Source: Heterostelium multicystogenum
Taxonomy: Eukaryota > Evosea > Eumycetozoa > Acytosteliales > Acytosteliaceae
Length of the DNA stretch: 64,000 nt
Reading direction: 5' to 3'
NCBI GenBank assembly: GCA_003667245.1
Contig: RCNN01000046.1
Location: 116,227-180,226, forward strand
Shown: positions 25,601 through 39,100 of the stretch, one piece after another
Layout of the letters: every line of letters starts with the position of its first letter
Position numbering within the stretch: the stretch's first letter is position 1
Made by a program: the position numbers and the translations under genes
Notes under the pieces: model-generated
Databases searched by the model: none
The model's input: the letters and a program-made list of their open reading frames with translations, nothing else
Told to the model about the DNA's origin: nothing

Positions 25601-27616
25601 AAATGAAGATGTCATCATCGAGAAATTCAAGAATGATTATTCAATTACCAAGGATTTGGATAAGATTAGAAAGATTTTGATCGATTCTCATGAAGCAATA
25701 GCCAAGCAGTATCAAAAGTTTACCTCAGAATGCAAAGGAACACAACTGCTATTGAAATTGAAGTTAACTCACTTCTGGTATCACTCTTGGATGTAATTTC
25801 AATAGCTGGAAAGGATCCATATAATGTTTCAAATTGCATGTATCAAACTCTGTTAACTCTTTCACGTTTAGAGCCATATGGAAACACCTTCAACCTCTTA
25901 CGAGGAAAACTTAGACACTTGTGCAAGAAATGCTCTCATCCTCTACAGGATAGTTATGATATCTTTGCATTCGAAGACACAACCCCACTCGAATCGAAAA
26001 CAAACATTGTCGACCTTTTCAAGCAAAAACTATCTTAGCAAACTGGAATGGTAAGTATTTCAACTGATATATGTCCAAAGCTCAAGAAATAGCATATTAA
26101 TTTTGATCTCTATCACTAAGTGAATCATCAACTGATAAATGTAAATCATGTGGATTTGAAGATGATGCTGTAATTCAAATTCTAGAAGAACCTGAATACA
26201 TTTTCATGTATATTGAAAGAAATGTTAAGAAGGAAAGATCAGACACTCCGTTGAATTTGATGGTCTCCATATCGAAACTTTCAAAATACTTTGAAACCGA
26301 AAAAGAGAACAGATATTCTTTGCACTCGGTAATTGTATGTATTATAATTCTAAATCACTGACTAAATATGTTATTAATCGAAATCCAAATTCAGTGTCAT
26401 GAGGATGATGCAGGATCCAATCCATATTATTCAATTCAACTTAAACAACCAAACGATGATGGTTTCTTAAGATGCCACTCCAAGATATCCATAGTTGAAA
26501 AAGAAGACATCAAACAACTTATTGAAGACAATTCTGTGCTATTTATCTATTCAAAGAATAGTCTTTCCCAAAAAGTCCATGATCCTAAGGGTAGTGATAC
26601 ACAAAAAGTACCAACACGTTTAAAGATTGTCATTAGGCTACACTGGTACCACTGAACAAGCACCAACCACAACCGAAACCAAATCTTCACTTTCGAAATC
26701 TGCTCCTACTACATCCTCAATCTCTACTTCAACATTTACTCCACAACTACCACTACTACAACTACAGCTACAACTACCACTACAACGAATACAAACCTCG
26801 CAACCACACCAACAACTACCAATATCAATTTGTCACAAACAAGTCACAATACTCCTTCACAATCTTCTACACTCAATATTCCTCAACCGAAAGTATATAC
26901 TTTCCATTCAGATTCAACGTTAGACTCCGGAGCTGCACTCAGTTTTGGGTCTGAAATGTTTTCTGAGTCTTCTAAATTGTCAAAAACCTATCCAAATGAG
27001 GATGCATCCAAACCAACCAATACAAAGAGCTCAGTACCAATTACCTCTCAAATGCCATCTCTGAACAGAACAAGCAGTATTACTGCTTCAAGAATCAATA
27101 TAAAATCGAAATCAACAGTAACAGAAACCACAACAAATGATTCGTTCTTGGCTTGGTTCAATGAGTTGGCCGATATTAAACCGGAAATCAAAGAGCTTTT
27201 CATGAAAGTATTCGATGAAAATAATTATAATACTTTCTCTATTGTAATAACTCTTCAGGATATTGTTGTCGAGAAACTCAAAAAAGTCATGACTGATAAA
27301 GGACTCAAAACATTCCAAGTTAATACATTCTCATCGAAACTCAATGAGGTCAAAGAGAAACGCCCAGACTTCGTAGCCTGTACCAATATTTTCCAAAACG
27401 AGGAATTCTTCAATTGGATCAAAGCAGTATTACATCCTAATGATGCTCCCAACATTATTGAGATATTCGATTGCAGCTGGTATTTTCACTTTCGACGGAG
27501 TAAACGCCAATATTAATAATCTGGGTGAGATTGATGATTCTCTTTCAGAAACAATTATACTCTTCCTCCAAAAACAAATAGCATTATTTGCTATTTCACA
27601 TTCAACTATCCAATAA
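10638..27616 (+). CDS. Giant RNF213-like AAA+ protein with C-terminal USP-like domain (paralog A)
   Basis: About 17 kb, roughly 5,400 codons, close to the size of RNF213. The start at 10638 (MSSKN) is followed by an intron after five codons. Further introns lie at about 10887-10972, 11617-11684, 12039-12097, 13139, 13779, 26050 and 26332; the 13.8-26.0 kb core is intron-poor. A Lys/Glu-rich stretch sits at about 11280-11480. The core has three P-loops, Walker B segments FIDEFN and FIDEAGL, and the RNF213-type signatures SNKVLDAAKTNRM, VNTHQIEACFYDVFNRYF and LPWLNRFEKYQL. I saw no RING in any frame. The C-terminus has an acidic run, a USP-like domain and a SAM-like module. Many one-base frame breaks occur, so the protein is read piecewise. 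By homology to RNF213 it may act at lipid droplets, membranes or pathogen surfaces (inference). The chief alternative, dynein or midasin, is rejected on the signatures above. Confidence 0.85.
15586..15613 (+). other. First P-loop (GESGTGKS) of paralog A
   Basis: Walker A of the first nucleotide-binding AAA unit. The reading needs one A fewer in the GAAAAG run; the paralog on the minus strand has an intact GECGTGKSYF here. The partner strand downstream (KKVLIHFSISPYCDFDSF) lacks a clear DE pair, so this unit may bind ATP without hydrolysing it (inference). Confidence 0.75.
16731..17422 (+). other. Second AAA unit of paralog A: Walker A and B
   Basis: Walker A TGDTGVGKT lies at 16731-16757 and Walker B KMVVFIDEFNTSP at 17396-17434, followed by a sensor-like IFWVGAMNP near 17505-17535. 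Both catalytic motifs are complete, so this unit is probably an active ATPase. A break near 17215 separates the two in frame. Confidence 0.85.
18201..18592 (+). other. Third AAA unit of paralog A: GPPGCSKT P-loop, DE box and SNKVLDAAKTNRM
   Basis: The P-loop GPPGCSKT (18201-18224, in a frame shifted by one base) has Ser where most P-loops have Gly before Lys. Walker B RCVVFIDEAGL is at 18416-18446. SNKVLDAAKTNRM at 18554-18592 corresponds to the SNW-LDPAK-NR signature that I recall from RNF213 family AAA units, and is the best family marker in the gene. Confidence 0.8.
19013..19201 (+). repeat. 189-nt block identical to paralog B (inverted copy at 40567-40755)
   Basis: Read base by base, this block equals the reverse complement of 40567-40755 without a mismatch, synonymous sites included. 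It encodes SETLDTKQDPNTVPF through ALVNVVSQ. Adjacent blocks up to about 20.0 kb are also nearly identical, for example LPLSQMSTTQLPWLN and KLLQIARPESIFNCKTLP. The regions before 18.9 kb and after 20.1 kb differ at many synonymous positions. Confidence 0.9.
25361..25435 (+). other. Acidic Glu run in paralog A
   Basis: A GAA/GAG tract encodes a run of about 25 mostly glutamate residues between the core and the USP-like domain. It is probably a disordered linker. Paralog B has a different, Thr/Ser/Glu-rich linker at about 34205-34393. Confidence 0.8.
25500..26640 (+). other. USP-like (peptidase C19 fold) domain of paralog A
   Basis: The order of elements follows ubiquitin-specific proteases. 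A helical N-terminal part comes first. Then LRHLCKKCSHPLQDSYDIFAF (first CxxC of the finger, about 25910-25970) and TDKCKSCGFEDDAVIQ (second CxxC, about 26130-26180). Next is EEPEYIFMYIER, at the place of the usual P-L-I-hydrophobic-R strand. Last is YSLHSVICHEDDAGSNPYYSI, at the place of the His box; an intron splits it at about 26332-26395. The GHY of active USPs reads NPYY, so the catalytic His is missing, and I see no GNTCY-type box. It is likely an inactive ubiquitin-binding fold (inference). Confidence 0.7.
27130..27616 (+). other. C-terminal SAM-like tandem module of paralog A
   Basis: Two or three repeats begin with a Phe-x-x-Trp pattern (SFLAWFNELADIKPEIKELF, EEFFNWIKAVLHPNDAPNII) and end in a GI-T-FD stretch (AAGIFTFDGVNANINNLGEI). 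This resembles SAM-type helical domains. The same module, with the same GI-TFDGA-ANINEI ending, closes paralog B. The frame shifts once near 27470. Confidence 0.6.
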
Positions 27617-27868
27617 TCTAAACAAATTTATAAATATTCATTTTAACAATAAATCTGACTACTAAACTCAATACTATACCTCCCAATTGGTAAAATTTAC
27701 TCCATGGTTCATTTGTAAAGATTATGGTCACATTAAAGCGAAAGAACTATCACTATTCTATTTGGATGATACATTAAAGCAGAGGTTAAATAATAGATTA
27801 AAATGTTGAGTTTATTAATTTGTAAAATTCTTTATCTACAAAGGGGTATCTACTCTAGATATAGTTAT

Positions 27869-28120
27869 CTAATGGCATTTGCATGGATCACACTTGCATG
27901 AGGTGCATTTGCAAGCTTCTGGCTTGTTTCCAGTTGGTTGGTCTTGTGTGCCACACTTGCAATCAGTGCATTTGCAGTCAGTTCCACATTTACAGGTATG
28001 AGTCTACATAGTTATTGAATATACATTTAAATTAATATAATATATTACTAAATGTAAATAAATATACAATATGTATAATTATTTATTATTAGTTAATATA
28101 TCTAAATTATACATTACCAT
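27869..28120 (-). CDS. Metallothionein-like Cys-rich protein, 45 aa
   Basis: The start codon ATG (28120-28118) forms an exon by itself. It is followed by GTAATG...TATGTAG (intron 28117-28004) and exon 2 at 28003-27869, ending in TAG. The product has six Cys-Lys-Cys units (12 cysteines in 45 residues), arranged as three units, a spacer CGTQDQPTGNKPEA with no cysteine pair, then three units ending CKCH. This two-cluster layout with CxC pairs and no aromatic residues is that of metallothioneins, which bind Zn, Cd or Cu in the cytosol. A TATA-like TATTTATAAAG lies upstream at about 28191-28202. It is too short to appear among long open frames, and an intron hides its start. Function is inferred from composition only. 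Confidence 0.8.
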
Positions 28121-28411
28121 TTTTATATATATTTACTATTGATTTCCTAAGCGGTAATTAATATTAATAATTGAAGTTGAACAAACACTTCTATTTATAA
28201 AGGTTTTGAGTTCACCAAAAAAAATTAAATACAATAAATTAAAATAATTATTTTAACCCACTTTGGTAATGAGCTCAATTTATCTAAGATATTGGGACAA
28301 TACAGATTTTGTATGGTTTTTTCGAAATGTACAAAAAGTAATATTTATTTAATTAATTAATCGAAATCCATTGTTGTGACACTAGTAGTAGTCTCTTTGT
28401 TGTTCTTTAAA

Positions 28412-29039
28412 TTAAAAAAATGAATAATGACTCTTTTCGAATTTATCATAAATTAGTTGTGCTTCATGTAATGTCGGACAGTTTCGATTCAAAAATTGTT
28501 TAAGATTATTCATAAAATCTAATAATACAATTATGATATGTTAAATTTAATATATATAGTAGTACTTATTAGTAAATATTCTTTTTCACATATAATAGTG
28601 TTTATATTTTTAAAAATTATAATACATACTTTCATTGGGATCAATAGTGCTGCTATTACTTTTATTACGATTATTATTATTGTTATTGTTGTTTAAAGCT
28701 CCGAATGCAGATGTGAACATTGACAAAAGATTTGGTTGTTGTTGCTGTACTTGTGTTTGCTGTGAGCTTTCTCCGTCAGCTGACAACATCGGATACTTAT
28801 TCAGTTCGTTAAAAAACTCTTGTTCATCCTTTATTTTTAGTCAATAGGTTTAAATGATTAGTATTCATGAGAACTATTCAAATCTTTATGGCTTTGATAG
28901 TGTACCATTTGCTTTAAACTACTAATGCTTTTACTAATAATAATACTAATTATGTTATAGTAATAATAATGTTTAGATAATTAAGTTAATGTAATAAGTT
29001 CAAACTATTATAAATTTAGACTATGCTTTCTACTCACAT
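28412..29039 (-). CDS. Small unknown protein, about 105 aa
   Basis: Exon 28630-28828 encodes an acidic start, NELNKYPMLSADGE, a Gln-rich part, PNLLSMFTSAFGALNN and an Asn run. Intron 28519-28629 has a GTATGT donor and TTAG acceptor. The last exon 28412-28518 encodes FMNNLKQFLNRNCPTLHEAQ, then LIYDKFEKSHYSFF and a stop. The two exons join in frame. The start is unsure: the ATG at 29039-29037 with donor GTGAGT inside it (AT|G), joined to the acceptor at 28829, gives a start codon split by an intron, but the frame then needs one base in a run of six T. I do not recognise the family. It lies between the metallothionein-like gene and the helicase gene on the same strand. Confidence 0.5.
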
Positions 29040-29124
29040 GTTTGAAAAAACAAAAAAATCCAAAATAACACCACAAACTTTTATTTTTCATTTTTCTGCA
29101 ATGTCAATTCAATGTGTGTTTTGA

Positions 29125-32436
<3,312 letters not shown>

Positions 32437-32752
32437 TTATCAAACAATATTGTCCTGTGTAAGTGTAGCTGTTTGCTCTGTGATATTCAATCTATAATAT
32501 ATACAGTATGAAGTTGGTCGATTGTCGAATCTCAAGTGATATTAAATTTATAATTAAAAATTTTTTGTTGTATATTTTTCATCAATGACATCAATGAAAT
32601 TGAATGAATAATACAAATTGGGAAATCCAATTCAGCTATTATTGCTATTTATATCTCTTATTTATATTATTTATTTAATTATGATTGTTTTATTTATTCT
32701 ATTTGTTTATGTTTAAAAAATGTATATGGGTCATTAGATGATGAAATGTTAC
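32437..32752. other. Spacer between paralog B and dhx16
   Basis: AT-rich, about 316 bp. It holds the dhx16 promoter and the 3' end of paralog B, both minus strand. No further gene is visible. Confidence 0.6.
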
Positions 32753-33190
32753 CTACGGGAAGTATACCATCAAATTCTTCTCTTTGATTTCATTAATATT
32801 GGCGAGGGCACCGTCGAATGTGATGATACCGATATCATCCAAGGTATTGATGATAGTATCCGCAGATTTCTCACTGAATCCAATTAATCTGACCCAATCT
32901 GAAAAGCTGGTGTCATCAGTGATTTGTGGCTCTAAGGTGTGTTTTTCCGATTCAAGCTTTGTGGTAAGAACTCTGACAAAGGTATTGATAACTGTCTTTG
33001 ATACACCATTCTTTGAGAGGATCTCACGAAGTAATGGTTCTTTGCTATTGATGGCACTGGCTGCAACTAAGAATGTGTCGATACCATTATCATTCAAAAT
33101 CTTTGTGATTGACTCCTGGAAATTTGGTTTGATGTCCTTAATCAATTTGATCCAATCTAAAAATGATTCATTTAATTTGCTTTGAGCTTT
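32753..33190 (-). other. C-terminal SAM-like tandem module of paralog B
   Basis: Repeats of the form SFLDWIKLIKDIKPNFQESI and SFSDWVRLIGFSEKSADTII, ending GIITFDGALANINEIKEK. It matches the end of paralog A in order and motif. Short helical domains of this type often oligomerise or bind partners (family knowledge). Confidence 0.6.
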
Positions 33191-36100
33191 GGGTTGATGG
33201 GTTAGGAGCAGCCATTGGAGTTGCTTTTTTCTACCTTGTTAAAAGAATTGTGATAGATGAGGGAGCAACAATTGTTTTCTATAATTTGCACATATTCTGA
33301 TAAATCTACTTCTTCAGACCCAGTGTTGGTTATTCTAATAAATGAATTGCCTTTCTTGATAAAGAGAGTGTATTGATGTCCACCTGGTTGATCTTCAACA
33401 CACTGATAATGGAGATTAGTAATTTAAGTAATATCTAGATAGATGGACAGAATTTTATACATACCATAATGGTATTTAGTGAGTATAATATCTCCTGATT
33501 TTCAATAGAATATGCATCAGCCAAATTGAAAGAAGTAGGAACATTTACTTTGTGATATAAATTTCTTTTTTTTGGGTATCAAATCTATTAATGTCGATAA
33601 AAAGATATTTAGATAATTGAGTTGGGGTATTTATAAAATTAACACCTAAGTTGCTACAGTTTGAACATTTTTTAATTCTGTTGCAAATATCAACTCGTTA
33701 GTTAAGAGTTTTTTGAAATAATTGATTAAACTTACTCATTTTGTATCAAATCTTGTAGTAAACTTATGAAGTTTTATCCTCTTTCAACAAATAGGAGATG
33801 AGCAATGATGGATGTGGTGGAACTTCGGAGACAACATTACATTTTTTACAAAGGATCTTGCTGCACATTTTGAAGATACTTGGATTTAGAAGGAGAGGAT
33901 CAATATCGTATATTGTCTGGAATAAGAAAATAAGCAATCCACATCCCCAAGCTTTCATACCGGCTGGACCTCCAGTATGGTACATTGAGAGAATGAACTC
34001 TTGGAGATCTACAGTACCACCTTCCTTGCATGATTTGTTGAATTGATACAATTTCTCTAAGAAAGGATTCTGGTATTTACCTGATTTTGTAAATTTGAAA
34101 TTGTCAAGATTAAAATCAGGATTATCCAAAAGCCAATGGAACAGAGCTTGGAAACCAGTATGACCGAATTTCTCCAATATCTGGAATTATTTCTTGTTTT
34201 TGTTCTAACTCTGTCCTATCACCAAAATTAAATCCTTTGAAGTTTCTAATTCTTCGGTTGATTCTAATTCTTTAGTTGAGGTGGTTGATGTTATTGAATC
34301 ATCTACTAATGTTGTACCTGGTTCGTTCAATGAACTGTCGCGTATATCTGTTTGAACTATTGCTGGCTTAATATTATCTTCAACCTCCTGCATTATAACA
34401 TCTTCTTGAACAGTTCCATTTGTGATATAACAAGGTTTGTTGAAGATGATAAAGTTTAGGTTCTTGGTAGATATCTTGTTTGAGGTTGTTATCCATTATT
34501 TTTCAGGTATGAGAGTACTTCATGGATTGTTCTCATAAAGAAAGAATAGTAGGAAATTGTAGTGTTTAGTGGAAGTAGTTGTTGATATTGATTGATAGAA
34601 CTTTGATGGTGAAGGCGTCTTCATGTTTCCTGAGTATTTGATTTCATATGATCGATTAACAGCATATCTGGTTGTAATTGCATGATTGCTTCTTTACTCT
34701 GAGGACTTGCAAGGATTTGAATTACCTCTTCAAAATATGAGATCCAAGGAAGAATATCTTTGCTCTCTTTGGATGCTTCTTCCTTGAGAGTGCTGCATAC
34801 TACTTCAAAGAAGTTGAGAATTGTTGGGTCAGGGGTTACAGGATCGTCAACAGTTCCAGAATAGAGATGACCATAGTTCAGTACATTCTTAATTATAGTT
34901 TCAATAACGCTAGTGAGGTTGTTAACTCTGATTTTCTTGAAATGGGCAGCCATTACCTTTTGGGAACTTTGAAATAGATGTACCACATATTGGAATGAAT
35001 TCGAACAATGACATATTTAAGAGTTTCACATTATCAACAGTAATTTTCTTATATACTTTAGGAATGAGATTTGTTAGTTGATTGCAAACATTCTCACATT
35101 CTTCTGGTTGCATCTTGGCTGTATATAAATCGAATGGAATCTTTATATTGGGATCGGTGATTGGCTGAGCAAATTTGTCATCCAATTTCTCTTGTCGGCA
35201 GAGTAGATTCTTCAAATATTCTGGAATGATTTTGTGTTTAATGGCAAGGTTTTGAGAAGGTTTCATTACAATATTAGTTTTAAATGGGAAGTCAACTAAG
35301 TATTGAAATTTGCTGACCACCATTGATTTTTCCAGCAACATAGGTGTAGATGAGCTTATTCTCAATTTCAGCCATCTTTGGATCAAATGAATTTCTATCA
35401 AATGTCTGATAGTGAGAGATAGAGTTTGAAATGAACTTTTGGAAGTCTTGAAGATTGTAGTTGGAACCAATCAAATAGAAGTTCTCACCAAAACTCGAAG
35501 ATGAAGTTACCAATATCGATATTTGTCTCACTTTCGGGAGGTTCAATGATTTTTCTTGAAAAAGTCTGTCTTTGGGACTTGTTCCAAGTGTCCAACTGCC
35601 TTGGATTGAGTGTTGGTCAACCAGTTATTGATAAGATTGATAAAGATACCATTAGATGAGAGATCACGATTAAAAGAGGAGCAGAGAAAGTGGAGTGTCA
35701 TCATTGAGTGGTTGCAGTACTTTTTCATACTCAGGCATGGCACGACAACCTCCTTCCATGTACTGAAGATTTTCAAGGATTTCCAACCAGGATTTCTTTG
35801 CATCTTCCCACTTACGTTGGATAGAGCGAATTGTGTTATCATCTTCGTATTTGTTGTCTTCAAGGAATTTTATGCACTCAGGTATGGTTTTCCAAAGATA
35901 TTCGTGTGATATACGACGGGCAAAGTACTTGAAGATCACTTCTAGGAGTTTAATGATCTCTGAGAAATACTTTGATATGCAAATGGTAGCAATATTGGTT
36001 GAGAAATAGAGGAGGAGTTTGTGATTCTTTTTGGTGATAAGATCATGAATAAATTCATAATCTAAAAATGGAGTGGAGAATTTGGTTATATATTGTTGAC

Positions 36101-39100
36101 GGCATTTAATCGCTTGGGCGAGAATTGACGATTGGGATACAACAGCATCTATTCTCTTTGTTTTGATAGTTGGATAGTCCTTCTTCACCTGTTCAATAAT
36201 TCTAATAAGATATTCTTCATAGTCATAGACTTCCTTGTCTGTCTCAAATGTCGATTTCATTACTGGATTTGGATTAGAGTAGGAATCAGACCAGATGTGA
36301 TAGACCAACTCTGACAAATAGTGACCCGGTTCAATGTGCTGATCTACCATATTGGGATTGATTTTAAACTTCAGAGATAGATGTGAGAGATCTCAAACCA
36401 ACATAATCTGTCATTCCATCAAAGTTTTTTGATCCAAAAAGTTAGCAAAGTGAACTGCTGGGTTCGTCAAATAGTTGATATCTTCCATGCCAAGCAAACT
36501 TGCAGTCCAAGTGAATACACCCCAAGTGGTTGATCCAATCATATACTTGTAGAGTGGATTGTTTTTCATACAATAGATACGTTGTTCTTGATTACCACCA
36601 TTGCGATATACCATACCACAGTCACGGAAGATTAGTTCTGTTGCAGGGAATTTCTTACCACATATTTTCTTGTAATCACGTGTAAGATAGTAAAGATAGC
36701 AGTTCTGAGAGGAACCAATTGATGCAGCAACATAGTTTACAAGGAGTTGTGCAATAATGAAGTTGTCCTTTGCCTTGTTTGGATTTTTCATGACTATATC
36801 ATCAAAGTTTTTGATGGATTCCTTGAATTGTTTCTTAATTACTTTTTGGAAATATGAATGAATGGCTCATTTCCAAATGCATTGTTAAAGTTTGAACCTG
36901 GGCAATGAGTTTTTCGATGTATAAGGTGTCCAAACCATCATGTAGTATTGATAAGTAATCAAGAACAATGACATTCTCATGAATCCACACGATCGAGGAA
37001 TATTTCTACATTGAGCAATTAAAGCATTTATAGCTCCATCTGATTTGTTATCTACTGCATCTTTGAGACTCTTGAAAAGTTTACCATCATCTGTTGTTGG
37101 ATCGATCACGAAATTGTAGAGAGTTGACTCCTTCATTGATATATCAATGGTAACATGATTATCTTCCAATCCGATTAGTTTTGAGGAATGTTAAATTCTT
37201 AAGAATGTCGACCCAATGTCTTTTCAGTATTGATTCTGTTTAAGAAATACATATGGTTATATCTCTTGCTAATCTTTTGGGCAACACTTTGTTTATCCAA
37301 TGTGAATATCTTTTTTCAATGTATTTGTAAAAACTTTTGTTGTTCTCCAAATACGACAAGGTTCCTTCAATACCATCACTATTCAACATCTTAGCTAATC
37401 ATCAATGAAATGTGTGGTGAATGCATTGGCTTTTGATTCTCTCCAGGAATGGATTTGGACATGCTCCAATTGATTGCCATTTGACTATGAGGTCATTTGT
37501 GTTTTGATTCAAACGTCTACATCTCTCTAGCTCTAACGAAATACAAAACATTGATTGATATAGGATTGCTTTGACTTGGTTTTTTGATATTCCTGTGGTG
37601 TAACCATGAGGAAATCAAGGACCTCTTGTTGTGGTATTTCATTGTTTGGATTAAGACATAGTAGCACTGGGTTACTGAACTGTGATCCTTTTGCTTGAGA
37701 ATCTCCTCAATAATTACTGAATAGGTCTTGAAGAACGAATCGTATCATCCGTTGAAAATGTTGTTACAGAACCAACCAATTGGAAATAGATCGAATAAAA
37801 TCCTGATTCAATGAGCTGTCATGATTGCACATCAAGAGGAAGCATCTCTTGTTTTGAGTAGATAGATTGATGAATGGTTTTCAAACATGTTAAGGAAATG
37901 AGATGTTTCCATGTGTGGCAATCCTTTATCCGAAGAGCTCGATTGACTGCTGAGAACATGAGCTATATCCAGGGAATATATTCTTCTGCCTTGAAGTTGT
38001 TCTTTTGACAATCTACTAATCCACGATTATATGCATATGAGCATTTGTTCAACATTATCCTCAGTTCCATTGGTACTGGCAAAAATACACATGTTTAAAG
38101 AGGATATAGATGAATGAGGTGATCTCTCCAGTTTCCGGTTTGATTTGTGTTTGTCTGAGAATTTGACCAATTGGAACACGGTTGAGAATTTCACGTAAAA
38201 CATTACACCAGTTCGCTGTTACATTTGATAGATTCGTTTCTTGAGAATTGAAAATATTTAATATTTCCTGGAATATTAACTTCATTGAGAGTGAGGTGAT
38301 CATTGACTTGGCATAATTGGTATTGGTAAGCTTATCTTTGTTCAAATTCAAACTCTGAATTCTTCGATGATCGACACATTTGATTTCAAGTACATTAATG
38401 GTGATGTCAAACTCTTAAGATAATGGATTGTTGTGGAGAAGAAATAGTTCGAAACAATTAACAGCAAGATGGAGTTTGATTCTACTGGGAAAATATTATT
38501 GATGACCAATACAACAAACTCGTACCAAGTTGAATCGAATCTCATAGTTCTGATGACAAAGTCGGTTTGGAATTGATTTTTAAGCTCTTGTTTTTCACTA
38601 ATATATTTGACCAATGGTCCCATTGAATGATTGTCAACATACTTGGTGTATTCAGTAAATATCTTCTCAATACCTCTTCCAGGATACATATTGAGAGTAG
38701 TATCAAAGAGTGTTTTGAGGGAATGAATAATAGAGTCATATAATGGCATAGCTGATGGAACTTGTAAGACTCTTTCTTGATGAGTAGTGAGTGTAACTGG
38801 TTTCGAATCTTTCCTCTATGTTTTCAGTAATTTCTGGAACCCTCACACTCTGGATAAAAAGTCTCACCAATTCTGAGTTGACTTGATCTTTTATCTTTGA
38901 TAGTCTTACATAAGATTGGTAGTTGGTGACATTTTTGAAGATTTGAGCAACCATTGGGTAGAAGAATGTGGTCATTGAGTTTTTGATTGAATCAAAGAAG
39001 GAATGAACGAGTTTACCAGTTAAAATGAGCTTGGAAATGTTTTGTGATGATCAGTTTTAAACATGTCCTTTTCACACCACTCCTTGGTGAGCATACTAAT

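Noticed and set aside
10638..27616. Dynein heavy chain or midasin
   Set aside because: There is no microtubule-binding stalk or MIDAS domain, and the SNKVLDAAKTNRM and NRFEKYQL signatures fit RNF213 better.
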